Source of the DNA: Patulibacter minatonensis DSM 18081
GTDB taxonomy: Bacteria; Actinomycetota; Thermoleophilia; Solirubrobacterales; Solirubrobacteraceae
Assembly (NCBI RefSeq): GCF_000519325.1
Contig: NZ_KI912613.1
Span: 847,003-911,002 of the forward strand
Length of the DNA: 64,000 nucleotides
Reading direction: 5' to 3'
In this document: positions 32,904 through 41,424 of the stretch, one piece after another
Numbering within the stretch: the first letter of the stretch is position 1
Layout of the letters: the number at the start of each line of letters is the position of its first letter
Program-made: the position numbers and the translations under genes
The notes under the pieces: model-generated
Database searches by the model: none
Seen by the model: the letters and a program-made list of their open reading frames with translations, nothing else
Told to the model about the DNA's origin: nothing

Positions 32904-34160
32904 GTGCGCCGTCCACCGATCCGTCCTGTCCACCGCGTCCGCGCCGCCGTCGCCCTGGCGCTCGCGGTCCTCCTCGGCGCCCTCGCCGTCGCCCCACCGG
33001 CGTCCGCCGCGACCGCCACCTTCGGCAGCCGGCTCGACAACGCGCCCAACGTCGTCCCGGGCTGCGAGCAGCGGCCGTGGGTCTCGATGCAGGACTTCGA
33101 CACCTACGTCCCGACGGCGTCCGGCACCGACAGCTGCACGTGGTGGCTGACCGGCGTCTTCGGCGACCAGGCCGACACCCGCAAGGGCTACGTGCCCGGC
33201 GACGGCACGGTCACGAGCGTGACGATCCGCTCCGGTGCCACCCCCGCCCCGCTGCGGGTCGTGGTCGCCCGCCAGCTCACGCCGTTCGGGCCGAAGGCCC
33301 CGTTCTCGGGCACCTCGTGCTGCGTCTTCGTGACGCAGTCGGACGAGTTCCAGCCGACCCCGAACACGACATCGACGTTCCCGCTGAATCTCCCGGTCGA
33401 GCAGAACCGCAACCTGGAGTCCGGGATCCAGACGGACGACATCGTCGGCATCAGCGCCCGGTCGAACACCGGCAGCCTGCCCCTGTTCGCGATCGACGGC
33501 AAGACGAGGCAGTCCGCCTACACGCAGGTCGGGACCCTCGACGCCGAGGGCATGTGGCCGGCGCTCGGCTCGCAGCCGAACGACAGCGGCGGCGGCCGCA
33601 ACGGCACCGGGCTGGCCGGCTTCGACGTGACCGCGCAGTTCACGTGGTGCGACGGCAAGGGCACCCGCTCGCGCGGCGCCACGACGCGGGCGACGTGCGC
33701 GCCCGCGACCGGAGGGGGCGGCGGTGGCGGTGGCGGCACCGGTGGTGGCGGGACGGGCGGCGGCGGTGGCGGCACGACGGGCGGCGGCTCGACGCCCGTC
33801 GGCGTGAAGGTCGCCGTCCCCCGCCAGACGCTGCGCGACCTCGGGCGCACCGGCAGGGTGCGGGCGACGTGCACGCTCGACGTGGCCGGGGCCTGCGCGA
33901 CGACCGCGACGGTCCCGAAGGCGACGGCGAGGAAGCTCGGGCTGCGCGTGCCGAAGAAGGCGTCGACCGTGACGGTCGGGAGCGGCAAGGTGACCCTGAA
34001 GACCGCCGGCACCGGGACCGTCCCGGTGAAGCTGACGACGAAGGCCCGCAAGGCGCTGCGCTCGTCGAAGCGCGCGGTCCGGATCCGCCTGCGCACGTCG
34101 GCGACGGGCACGGGCCGCGGCGCGAAGGTCGTCGTCTCCTACGTCACCGTCAAGCGCTGA
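32904..34160 (+). CDS. Secreted protein with Gly-rich linker and basic C-terminal beta domain
   Basis: I do not recognise a catalytic function. From the GTG at 32904 the 418-residue product begins with a signal peptide (RVRAAVALALAVLLGALAV, cleavage after PPASA). A roughly 230-residue extracellular domain with six or more cysteines follows, then a linker of glycine and threonine (about 270-295), then a Lys/Arg-rich beta domain (ARKLGLRVPKKASTVTVG) of a kind repeated in many secreted Thermoleophilia proteins. CACCAT six bases before the GTG suits a leaderless start; a GTG at 32874 would lengthen the leader by ten residues. Confidence 0.7.
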   Translation: MRRPPIRPVHRVRAAVALALAVLLGALAVAPPASAATATFGSRLDNAPNVVPGCEQRPWVSMQDFDTYVPTASGTDSCTWWLTGVFGDQADTRKGYVPGDGTVTSVTIRSGATPAPLRVVVARQLTPFGPKAPFSGTSCCVFVTQSDEFQPTPNTTSTFPLNLPVEQNRNLESGIQTDDIVGISARSNTGSLPLFAIDGKTRQSAYTQVGTLDAEGMWPALGSQPNDSGGGRNGTGLAGFDVTAQFTWCDGKGTRSRGATTRATCAPATGGGGGGGGGTGGGGTGGGGGGTTGGGSTPVGVKVAVPRQTLRDLGRTGRVRATCTLDVAGACATTATVPKATARKLGLRVPKKASTVTVGSGKVTLKTAGTGTVPVKLTTKARKALRSSKRAVRIRLRTSATGTGRGAKVVVSYVTVKR

Positions 34161-34210
34161 CCGGGCCGGGGGCCGGCGGGGGACCGCCGGCGCCGCGCTC
34201 CGGGGACGGA

Positions 34211-34367
34211 GGTCACTTCTGGTCGGACACCGACCATCGGTGACCGCACGGGCCGCGAGCCCCAGGATGGAGGTCACTTCCGGTCGGATACCGACCATCG
34301 GTGACCGCGCGGGGCCGCGCACCGAGGACGCAGGTCACCCCTGGTCGGATACCGACCATCCGCGACC
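34211..34367. repeat. Three tandem copies of a 35-nt doubly dyad-symmetric repeat (61-bp period)
   Basis: Copies lie at 34211-34245, 34272-34306 and 34333-34367, each start exactly 61 bp from the next. Each has outer arms GGTCA and TGACC (CGACC in the third) and inner arms GGTCGG and CCGACC around a three-base loop (ACA or ATA). The five bases between the arms are asymmetric (such as CTTCC and ATCGG). The 26-bp spacers are related to each other. The array fills a convergent gap. The same repeat recurs at 60924-61100. Confidence 0.85.
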
Positions 34368-34414
34368 TCGCCCCGCACGCCACGACCCCCTCGTCGCCGC
34401 GACGACCCTCGAGG

Positions 34415-35530
34415 TCAGCCGTCGCCGGGACGCGTCGCGACGCGCCGCGACGTCTCGTCCGCCGGCGCCGCCGGCAGCCGCATGCCGACGGCGGCCCACG
34501 CCGTCGCCGCGGCCTCCGACGCGGAGCCGACGCCGAGCTTCGCGTAGACGTTCTGCAGGTGCTTGTGGACGGTGCGCGGCGAGATGCCGAGCACCCGCGC
34601 GACGTCCGGGCCGCGGCGGCCGAGGGCGACCCACCGGAGCACCTCGGCCTCCCGCACGGTCAGACCGAGGCCCTCGAGGGCGGGGATCGTCAGGCCGCTC
34701 TCGCCCGGCTCGACCACGAGCAGCTGGCTGCCGGACTCCGGGCCACGGAGCACCCGGATCGAGAGCGGCCGGTCCCCGTCGACGAGCCGCAGCGGCTCGG
34801 TCGACGGGACCGCCGCGGCCCGGCGGTCGGCGAGCATCCGGATCACGTCGGGCGCCAAGCGGCCGGCGGGCCCACCCAACCGCCCGGCGAGGAGCCGCCG
34901 CGCGGTCGGGGTCGCCAGGTCGACCCGGCCGAGGTCGTCGACGACGAGGACGGGCGACCCGAGCGCCTCGAGCCCGGCCTCGAGCGCGGCGATCGTGGCC
35001 TCGCGCGCGGTCGCGAGCTCGGCGTTGCGGTACGCCTGGATCAGGTGCGGCCGGGCCTCCTGCAGCAGCCCGACCTCCGCGTCGGTGAAGTCGTCGTGGG
35101 TGCGGCTCAGCGCGATCCCGACGACGATCGGCGGGCGCGAGGGCAGCGTGAACGCGACCTGGTGCTCGACCCCGACGTGCGCGTAGAACTCGCGGTAGAG
35201 CTCGAGCCGGTGGTACGCGGCGCGGTCGAGGAAGTCGGAGAACCGGCGGGGCCGTCCGTCGCGCGTGCGGTGGACGTGAGCGAGGATCGGGTTCTGGTGC
35301 AGCAGCGCCGCGAACCGCTCGGCCTGCTCCGGCGTGACGGGCAGGTGCGGCTCGCTCGCCCACCACGTGCGCTCGGGGTCGTCGTCGACCTCGTTGAACG
35401 CCGCCCAGTCGGCCGGCACCGCGCGCAGCAGCGCGGGCAGCAGGCCGGCGCGGAACTCCTCCAGGTCCTCGACGGCGTAGACCGTGCCGACGAGGTCCGT
35501 CAGGCGCCGGTCGGGTGAGCGGGGCGGCAC
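34415..35530 (-). CDS. LuxR-family transcriptional regulator 2
   Basis: The protein (371 residues from GTG at 35530) has an N-terminal sensory region with repeated aromatic/His motifs (FLDRAAYHRLELYREFYAHV), a PAS-like middle (PVLVVDDLGRVDLATPTARR) and a C-terminal LuxR HTH (LTVREAEVLRWVALGRRG, SPRTVHKHLQNVYAKLGVG). There is no receiver domain. The start at 35530 is chosen because TACCCT lies six bases upstream; the GTG at 35536 would overlap that spacing. It stands alone between the repeat cluster and the quinone oxidoreductase gene. Targets are unknown. Confidence 0.82.
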   Translation of the reverse strand: MPPRSPDRRLTDLVGTVYAVEDLEEFRAGLLPALLRAVPADWAAFNEVDDDPERTWWASEPHLPVTPEQAERFAALLHQNPILAHVHRTRDGRPRRFSDFLDRAAYHRLELYREFYAHVGVEHQVAFTLPSRPPIVVGIALSRTHDDFTDAEVGLLQEARPHLIQAYRNAELATAREATIAALEAGLEALGSPVLVVDDLGRVDLATPTARRLLAGRLGGPAGRLAPDVIRMLADRRAAAVPSTEPLRLVDGDRPLSIRVLRGPESGSQLLVVEPGESGLTIPALEGLGLTVREAEVLRWVALGRRGPDVARVLGISPRTVHKHLQNVYAKLGVGSASEAAATAWAAVGMRLPAAPADETSRRVATRPGDG

Positions 35531-35582
35531 GCGCACAGGGTACGCCGTCGGCCGCGTCGTCCCGACGGGGCGGGCGTCCCGC

Positions 35583-36575
35583 TCACCCCTCGGGCCGCAC
35601 CTCCACCACGACCTTCCCCACCGCCGAGCGGTCCTCGAGCGACCGGAGCGCGTCGGCGGACGCCGCGAACGGGAAGCGCGCGCCGACCAGCGGGCGCAGG
35701 CGACCCTCGTCGGCGAGACCCTGGACCCTGTCGCGGACGAGGCGCAGGGTGCCGGGCTGCTCGCGCTCCATGACGTCCATCGCGATCCCCGTGACGGTGA
35801 GGTTGCGCAGCAGGAGCCGGTTGACCTTCATCTCGGGGATCGAGCCGCCGGTGAAGCCGACGACGACGAGCCGGCCGCCGATCCGCAGCGACCGCAGGGA
35901 GTCGGTGAAGCGGTCGCCGCCGACGGGATCGATGACGACGTGAACGCCCTTGCCGTCCGTCAGCGCGCGGACCTCGTCGAGCCACGGGCCGTCGGAGCGG
36001 ACGACCTCGTCGGCGCCGCACCGCCGGGCGACCTCGGCCTTCTCGTCGCTGGAGACGACCGCGATCGCGCGGGCGCCGAACGCGGACGCCAGGTCGAGCG
36101 CGGCCGTCCCGACGCCGCCGGCGGCCCCGTGCACGAGGAACGTCTCGCCGGGCTGCACGCCCGCGCGGTGCAGCGCGAACCACGAGGTCGAGTAGTTCAT
36201 GTAGAGCGACGCGCCCTCCGCGAAGCTCATGGTGTCCGGCAGCTTCACGGTGTAGTCGGGCAGGGCGAGGGCCCGCTCGGCCAGCGCGCCCTGCCAGACG
36301 ATCCCGCCGACCCGGTCGCCGGGGGCGAAGCCGGAGCCGTCGGGCGCCTCGAGCACGACGCCGGCGAGCTCGCTGCCCGCGACGTACGGCGGCGCGATCC
36401 CGCCCTGGTACTTGCCGCGCGTCTGCAGCGGGTCGATGAACGACAGCCCGGCGGCGTGGACCTCCACGAGCAGCCGCTCGCTCTCCGCGCGCGGGTGCGC
36501 GCCCTCCGGCTCGGGCACGTCCGTCACCTTCGCGGCGTCCGGCCCGGTGAGCTCCTCGACGAGGATCGCCTGCAT
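35583..36575 (-). CDS. Zinc-independent MDR oxidoreductase (NADPH:quinone oxidoreductase-like)
   Basis: The 330-residue protein belongs to the medium-chain dehydrogenase/reductase superfamily. The cofactor motif HGAAGGVGTAALDLA and the following AIAVVSSDEKAEVARRCGADEVV are clear, while the cysteine ligands for the structural and catalytic zinc are absent, as in quinone oxidoreductases and enoyl reductases. ATG at 36575 follows GGAGCAGG. It lies 16 bp after SDR 2 and forms an operon with it. The substrate may be a quinone or an enone/enoyl thioester. Confidence 0.87.
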   Translation of the reverse strand: MQAILVEELTGPDAAKVTDVPEPEGAHPRAESERLLVEVHAAGLSFIDPLQTRGKYQGGIAPPYVAGSELAGVVLEAPDGSGFAPGDRVGGIVWQGALAERALALPDYTVKLPDTMSFAEGASLYMNYSTSWFALHRAGVQPGETFLVHGAAGGVGTAALDLASAFGARAIAVVSSDEKAEVARRCGADEVVRSDGPWLDEVRALTDGKGVHVVIDPVGGDRFTDSLRSLRIGGRLVVVGFTGGSIPEMKVNRLLLRNLTVTGIAMDVMEREQPGTLRLVRDRVQGLADEGRLRPLVGARFPFAASADALRSLEDRSAVGKVVVEVRPEG

Positions 36576-36591
36576 GGTCCTGCTCCTTCGG

Positions 36592-37335
36592 TCAGTGGGC
36601 GGCGTCGTCCGCGCGCAGGGCGGGGGACGTCACCGACATCGTGTTCAGGGCGTGGCCGCCGTCGACGGTCAGCGCCTGGCCGGTCACGCGCGAGGCGCCG
36701 GGCGACGCGAAGAACGCCACGGCGTCCGCGATGTCCCGGGGCCGGACGAAGTCGCCCATCGGCATCGTCGCCCGCCACGCGTCCTGGATCGGCTCGGGCA
36801 TGCCGAGGATCCCGGAGCTCGCGGTCATCCCGGGCAGCACCGCGTTGGCGGTGATCCCGAGCGCCGCGCCCTCGGCGGCGAGCGTGCGCATCATGCCGAG
36901 GATCCCGGCCTTCGACGTGGAGTACGCGATCTGCGCGGGCATCCCGTGGACGCCGGCGGTGGACGAGATCAGCACGATCCGCCCGATGCGGCGCTCCCGC
37001 ATCCCGGGCAGGACGGCCTGCACGACGCGGTAGGTGCCGGTGAGGTTCACGTCCAGGTCGCGCTGCCAGCGGTCCAGGCGCATCGCGTGCGCGGCGCCGA
37101 ACATCGTCGTCAGCGCGGCGTTCCCGACCAGGACGTCGACGTCCGACAGGTCCGGCAGCTCGCCCGTGACGACGTCGACCTGGTGCGTGCAGCCGGGCTC
37201 CTTGTCGAGCGTGATCACGTCCAGGCCGTCGGCCTCCAGGCGCTCCACGATCGCGCGCCCGATCCCGCCCTCGCGCGCCGCACCGGTGACGAGGGCACGG
37301 GGTCGGGAGGGGAGGTCGCGGATCGGGTCGGCCAT
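36592..37335 (-). CDS. SDR-family dehydrogenase/reductase 2
   Basis: The 247-residue SDR has TGAAREGGIG as glycine motif, GNAA in place of NNAG, catalytic serine in LISSTAG and YSTSK. Its N-terminal strand LDKEPG suggests NAD preference (acidic residue after the second strand), which fits an oxidative role. ATG at 37335 is exactly six bases after GACGAT, so it is probably leaderless. It is the first gene of a two-gene operon with the quinone oxidoreductase-like protein. Confidence 0.86.
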   Translation of the reverse strand: MADPIRDLPSRPRALVTGAAREGGIGRAIVERLEADGLDVITLDKEPGCTHQVDVVTGELPDLSDVDVLVGNAALTTMFGAAHAMRLDRWQRDLDVNLTGTYRVVQAVLPGMRERRIGRIVLISSTAGVHGMPAQIAYSTSKAGILGMMRTLAAEGAALGITANAVLPGMTASSGILGMPEPIQDAWRATMPMGDFVRPRDIADAVAFFASPGASRVTGQALTVDGGHALNTMSVTSPALRADDAAH

Positions 37336-37341
37336 CGGCCC

Positions 37342-37404
37342 ATCGTCGCCGGTCCCCGACGGCAGGGCGACCGCCTCCCGGGCTCCGGCTGGCGACCCCG
37401 ACAG
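37342..37404 (-). promoter_or_regulatory. Leaderless SDR 2 promoter with YTGK-N8-MCAR box
   Basis: The plus strand carries CTGGCGACCCCGACAG (37389-37404). On the minus strand it lies 41 bp before GACGAT (37347-37342), then GGGCCG and ATG. The box is in a divergent region and 67 bp before the -10 of the lipoprotein gene on the other strand. Confidence 0.42.
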
Positions 37405-37471
37405 CGACGCGGCGCGGGCACGCACCTCGTGGCTGCCCCCGAGCGCGTCGGCCGCCGGCGCTCCCGCCACC

Positions 37472-37477
37472 TACAGT
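37472..37477 (+). promoter_or_regulatory. -10 element TACAGT, leaderless lipoprotein transcript
   Basis: TACAGT, then GCCCGC, then ATG at 37484. No Shine-Dalgarno is present, so a leaderless message is the best explanation. Confidence 0.42.
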
Positions 37478-37483
37478 GCCCGC

Positions 37484-38050
37484 ATGCTTTCGATCCGTGC
37501 CCGTTCAGCCGTCCGCCGCGCGACGGTCGCCGCGACGGCCGGCGTCGCCCTCCTCGGACTCACCGCCTGCGAGGCGTCGGTCTCGACCGGGGACGACGAG
37601 TCGAAGGTCGTGCGCGACCAGGTCGTCGCCGCGATCACGAAGCAGTACGAGGAGCAGGGGATCCCGGTGACGCAGGTGCGGTGCGGCGACGGCATCGAGG
37701 GGAAGGCCGGGACGCCGATCTCGTGCACGGGGCTGAACGACAAGGGGACGACGCTCGTGATCACGGGCTCCGTCACCCGGTGGGAGGACGGCAAGGGCTC
37801 GTTCTCGGTCAAGACCACCTCCGCCCGCGCCCGCGGGACGGTCATCGCGGCACAGACCAAGTCGGCCCTCGAGAAGAGCGCCGGTGAGGAGGCCCGCAGC
37901 GTCACCTGTCCCGCGGTGGTCCCCGTCCCGACGACGCCGGACGTCACCTGCACGCTGACGACGATGGACGGCACGGCGCTCGACGTGCGGGTGACCGTGG
38001 ACCAGGGCGGGGCACTCAACGCGAAGGTCGCCACGAAGCCCAACCCGTAG
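37484..38050 (+). CDS. Lipoprotein with DUF4333-like repeats
   Basis: The 188-residue product has a lipoprotein signal peptide ending in the lipobox LTAC (Cys about 29). Two similar modules follow, each with a cysteine pair (QVRCGDGIEGKAGTPISCTG and SVTCPAVVPVPTTPDVTCTL), as in actinobacterial DUF4333 proteins. It would be anchored on the outer face of the membrane. Function is unknown. It is transcribed alone, divergent from SDR 2 and converging on crotonase 3. Confidence 0.8.
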   Translation: MLSIRARSAVRRATVAATAGVALLGLTACEASVSTGDDESKVVRDQVVAAITKQYEEQGIPVTQVRCGDGIEGKAGTPISCTGLNDKGTTLVITGSVTRWEDGKGSFSVKTTSARARGTVIAAQTKSALEKSAGEEARSVTCPAVVPVPTTPDVTCTLTTMDGTALDVRVTVDQGGALNAKVATKPNP

Positions 38051-38127
38051 GCGCCGGGCGGGCCCGAGCGGCCGGGCAGGCGGTCCGACGTAGCCCGGCG
38101 ATCGGGCCCGAGCCGGAGCCCGGGCAC

Positions 38128-38165
38128 CGCCGGCCCGGCCGGCCCCTGGGGCGGGCCGGCCGGCG
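38128..38165. terminator. GC-rich hairpin between convergent genes
   Basis: The outer arms CGCCGGCC (38128-38135) and GGCCGGCG (38158-38165) enclose a second stem with one mismatch and one bulge. It lies between the lipoprotein and crotonase 3 ends. Confidence 0.45.
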
Positions 38166-38169
38166 CCCC

Positions 38170-38952
38170 TCACGCGAAGTCCGGCCGCCGGTCGTCGAGG
38201 AACGCCGCCAGGCCCTCGCGGGCCTCGCCGCGCTCGAACAGCGCGAGCGCCTCGCGCGCCTCGACCGCCATGCCGTGCGGGAACGAGTCCCCCGACGCGG
38301 CGTTCGCCGCCCGTCGCGCCGCGCGGACGGCCGGCCCGGACGCGCGGGCGATCTGCGACGCCATGGCCTCGGCCACCAGGGTCGCCCCGCCCGTGTCCGC
38401 CCGCCGGTCGACGAGGTGCATCTCGTACGCCTCGTCGACGTCGACGGTGCGGCCCGTGACGAGCAGGTCGAGCGCGCGCCCGCGGCCGACGATGCGCGGC
38501 AGCCGCTGCGTGCCGCCACCGACCGGGATCACGCCGAGCCGGACCTGCGGCAGCCCCAGCCGGGAGCCCCGGGCCGCGACGCGCATGGTGCACGACAGCG
38601 CGAGCTCGAGACCTCCGCCGGTCGCGGTCCCGTCGATCGCCGCGATCGTCGTCGCCTCCAGGCCGTCGAGCCGGTCCAGCAGCTCGCGCTGGGCGTGCAT
38701 GTAGGCCACGAAGCGGGACGCCCCGCCGTCGACGACGTGCTCGACGTCCCCGCCGAGGACGAAGACGCCGGGCACGCCGGAGCCGACGATCAGGACGCGA
38801 CCCTGCCGCGCCTCGAAGACGTCGAGAGCGGCCATCACCTCCTCCATCAGCTGCGGCGTCAGGACGTTCCCGGGTGGAGCGGTGATCCGCAGGACGCCGA
38901 CGCGGTGCTCGTCGAGCTCGAGGGCGACCGCGCGGTCGTCGTCCGTGGTCAC
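38170..38952 (-). CDS. Crotonase-fold protein 3 (one catalytic glutamate replaced by Gln)
   Basis: The 260-residue protein retains the first hydratase glutamate (TGGGLELALSC) but has glutamine at the second (LGLPQVRLG), followed by a canonical VIPVGGGTQRLPR. Such a change normally weakens hydration, so isomerase or another activity is possible. Its GTG start overlaps the livF stop as GTGA, making it the sixth gene of the transporter operon. The tie to an importer suggests it acts on the imported compound after CoA activation. Confidence 0.86.
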   Translation of the reverse strand: MTTDDDRAVALELDEHRVGVLRITAPPGNVLTPQLMEEVMAALDVFEARQGRVLIVGSGVPGVFVLGGDVEHVVDGGASRFVAYMHAQRELLDRLDGLEATTIAAIDGTATGGGLELALSCTMRVAARGSRLGLPQVRLGVIPVGGGTQRLPRIVGRGRALDLLVTGRTVDVDEAYEMHLVDRRADTGGATLVAEAMASQIARASGPAVRAARRAANAASGDSFPHGMAVEAREALALFERGEAREGLAAFLDDRRPDFA

Positions 38953-39641
38953 AGCGCGATCAGCTCCTGGACCTCGCGCGACTGGAGGTCCGCGGTCGCG
39001 CCCTCGGCGACGACGCGGCCCTTGCCGAGCGCCACGAACCGCGAGGCCAGCATCTGCACCATGCGCACGTGCTGCTCGACGAGGACGAGCGCGGTCCCGC
39101 TGTCCTGGATCACCTTCAGCGCGTCGATCAGCTCGTCGATGATCACCGGGGCCAGGCCCTCGGTCGGCTCGTCGAGCAGGAGCACCTTCGGGTCGGCCAT
39201 CAGGCCGCGGGCGATCGCGAGCATCTGCTGCTCGCCGCCCGAGAGCCGGTCGCCGGGGCGGTCCTTGCCGCGGGCGAGGTTCGGGAAGAGCTCGAAGAGC
39301 GTCTCCACCGTCCACCGTCCCCGCCGGCCCGACGCGCCGCCGAGCAGGATGTTCTCGGTGACCGTGAGGTTCGGGAAGATCCGCTTCTCCTGCGGGACGA
39401 TCGAGACGCCCCGGGCGGCGGGCTCGTAGCCGCGCTTCCCGAGCGCCTTCCCCTCGACCAGGATCTCACCGGTGACCTGCGGGACGCCGAAGATCGACAG
39501 CAGGGTCGTGGTCTTGCCGGCGCCGTTGCGGCCGACGAGGCCGACGGTCTCGCCGGCGTCGACGTGCAGGCTGACGCCGTCGAGGACGAGCGCCCCGTCG
39601 TACGACGCGCGGACGTCCTTCAGCTGCAGCAGGGTGGTCAT
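38949..39641 (-). CDS. livF: Branched-chain-type ABC transporter, ATP-binding protein LivF
   Basis: The 230-residue ATPase has Walker A GLVGRNGAGKTTT, signature LSGGEQQMLAIARGL and Walker B LLLDEPTEGLAP, all intact. It belongs to the hydrophobic amino acid uptake (HAAT) family. It overlaps livG upstream (ATGA) and crotonase 3 downstream (GTGA). In this catabolic region the cargo may be an organic acid rather than an amino acid. Confidence 0.92.
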   Translation of the reverse strand: MTTLLQLKDVRASYDGALVLDGVSLHVDAGETVGLVGRNGAGKTTTLLSIFGVPQVTGEILVEGKALGKRGYEPAARGVSIVPQEKRIFPNLTVTENILLGGASGRRGRWTVETLFELFPNLARGKDRPGDRLSGGEQQMLAIARGLMADPKVLLLDEPTEGLAPVIIDELIDALKVIQDSGTALVLVEQHVRMVQMLASRFVALGKGRVVAEGATADLQSREVQELIAL

Positions 39642-40342
39642 GCCTCGCTCCCCAGGTAGGCCTCGATCACGTCGGGGTGCGCGCGGACCTCCGCGGGCGT
39701 CCCGGACGCCAGGACGGCGCCGAGGTTCAGGACGGTGATCTCGTCGCAGACGCGGAAGACCCCCTCGACGTCGTGCTCGACGAGCACCACCGCCACGTCG
39801 CGGTCGGTGCAGAGCGCGCGGATGTGGTCGAACATCTGGGCGGACTCCTCGACCGACAGCCCGGCCCCGGGCTCGTCGAGCAGCACGACCGTCGGTCGGC
39901 CGAGCAGCGCCATCGCGATATCGACGCGCCGCTGGTGGCCGTAGGCGATCGACGAGCAGACCTCGTCGAGGTACGGCCGCAGGGACAGCGCGTCGACGAT
40001 GCCGTCGAGGTCGTCCTCGCCCGTCTTGCGGGCGACCATGTCGAGCTGCGTGCGGACGGTCATCGCCCCGAAGACGCTGGTCTTCTGGAAGGACCGGGCC
40101 ATCCCGTTGCGCCGCCGCCAGGTGACGGACCGCCGCGTGATGTCCTGCCCGCCGAGCTTCACGGTCCCGGCGGAGAGCTTCCGCCGGCCGGAGAGCGCGT
40201 CCATGAACGACGACTTCCCGGCGCCGTTGGGGCCGATCACGCCGTGGAGGATCCCCGGCGCGACGCTGATGTCGACGTCGGAGACCGCGGTCACCGCGCC
40301 GTAGCGGAGGGTGACCCCGGTGGCCTGAAGCGCGGTGCTCAT
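39638..40342 (-). CDS. livG: Branched-chain-type ABC transporter, ATP-binding protein LivG
   Basis: The 234-residue ATPase has Walker A GVIGPNGAGKSS and Walker B VVLLDEPGAGLS. The signature motif is IAYGHQRRVDIA rather than LSxGxQ, a LivG-like variation. It pairs with LivF to drive the LivHM permease. Start and stop overlap the neighbouring genes by four bases each. Confidence 0.92.
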   Translation of the reverse strand: MSTALQATGVTLRYGAVTAVSDVDISVAPGILHGVIGPNGAGKSSFMDALSGRRKLSAGTVKLGGQDITRRSVTWRRRNGMARSFQKTSVFGAMTVRTQLDMVARKTGEDDLDGIVDALSLRPYLDEVCSSIAYGHQRRVDIAMALLGRPTVVLLDEPGAGLSVEESAQMFDHIRALCTDRDVAVVLVEHDVEGVFRVCDEITVLNLGAVLASGTPAEVRAHPDVIEAYLGSEA

Positions 40343-41424
40343 CGCCCGGCCCCCTTCCTGGTCTGGACGATGGTGCGGAGCTTCCGCCCGCCGTCGGTGA
40401 CGGCGCCGACGATCCCGCCGCGGAGGAACACCACCGCGACGACGAGGGCGATGCCGGTGAACAGCTGCAGGTTGCCGCTGTCGGAGAGCTCGCTCTGGGC
40501 GTAGATGTAGACGACGCCGCCGACGAGCGGGCCGACGAGGGTCGCGAAGCCGCCGACGATCGCGGCGATCAGCGAGTCGCCGGCCGTCACGAAGCTCAGC
40601 GTGTCGGGCGAGACGAAGCTCGCCTTCAGCGCGAACAGCGCGCCGGCCAGCGATGCGATCGCCGAGCTCAGCGTGAACGCGATCAGCCGCGGGACGTACG
40701 TGTTGAAGCCGGAGAACCGGGCGCGCTCCTCGTTCTCGCGGATCGCCTCGAGCACCCGGCCGAAGCGCGAGCGCCCGACGAGCCAGAGGACCACGAGGAC
40801 GACGACGAGGGAGACCCAGGCCAGCGGCCAGAACGTCGCGGCGTTGCCGATGTCGGCCTGGGCGATGCCGGCGACCTTGTCGTCGGCGCCCCACGTGACG
40901 GCCAGCCCGTCGTAGGCACCGGTGGTCTCGCGGACGCTGTCCTGCACGACGAGCTGGTGCAGCGCCTGCCCGATCGCGAGGGTCAGGACGAGGAACGACA
41001 CGCCCGGGGTGCGGACGACGAACGCGCCGATCACGAGACCGAGGACGGTCCCGCCGAGGACGGCGAAGACGATCGCCTGCATCGGCGACCAGTCCCAGCT
41101 CGTCGTGGCGATCGCCAGGCCGTAGGCCGACGCGCCGTAGAACGCGGTGTGGCCGAGCGAGATCAGGCCGCTGCGGTGGGCGAGGAAGCCGATCGACAGG
41201 GCGAGGATGCCGAGGACGACGCCGTCGGTCGCGATGCCCATGTTCGTCGGGTCGGAGATCACGTCGGGCACGAACAGCCCGACGACCAGGACGACGACCG
41301 CGAGGCCGAGGCCGCGCAGGACGGTGCGGCGGTCCAGCCCGGACCCGACCGGCGCGGGCGCCAGCAGCGCCGCGGGGTCGGTCGCGGGGACCTCGCTGGG
41401 GACCTGCTCTGCGGTGGTGCTCAT
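40339..41424 (-). CDS. livM: Branched-chain-type ABC transporter, permease LivM
   Basis: The 361-residue membrane protein begins with a roughly 35-residue cytoplasmic segment, then hydrophobic helices (VLRGLGLAVVVLVVGLF onward), about nine in all. The GHTAFYGASAYG and EAIRENEERARFSGFN blocks are typical of LivM permeases; the latter is the cytoplasmic coupling loop. It overlaps livH by ATGA. Confidence 0.9.
   Translation of the reverse strand: MSTTAEQVPSEVPATDPAALLAPAPVGSGLDRRTVLRGLGLAVVVLVVGLFVPDVISDPTNMGIATDGVVLGILALSIGFLAHRSGLISLGHTAFYGASAYGLAIATTSWDWSPMQAIVFAVLGGTVLGLVIGAFVVRTPGVSFLVLTLAIGQALHQLVVQDSVRETTGAYDGLAVTWGADDKVAGIAQADIGNAATFWPLAWVSLVVVLVVLWLVGRSRFGRVLEAIRENEERARFSGFNTYVPRLIAFTLSSAIASLAGALFALKASFVSPDTLSFVTAGDSLIAAIVGGFATLVGPLVGGVVYIYAQSELSDSGNLQLFTGIALVVAVVFLRGGIVGAVTDGGRKLRTIVQTRKGAGR

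Noticed and set aside
32896..33150. Alternative frame from ATG at 32896
   Set aside because: It gives a Ser/Arg/Pro-rich product in the wrong frame; the frame from GTG 32904 has a proper signal peptide and a coherent domain structure.
34211..34367. CRISPR array
   Set aside because: The repeats are 35 nt with constant 26-nt gaps, but there are only three, the gaps resemble one another, and no cas gene is present. The second cluster has nearly identical gaps, which is the opposite of CRISPR spacers.
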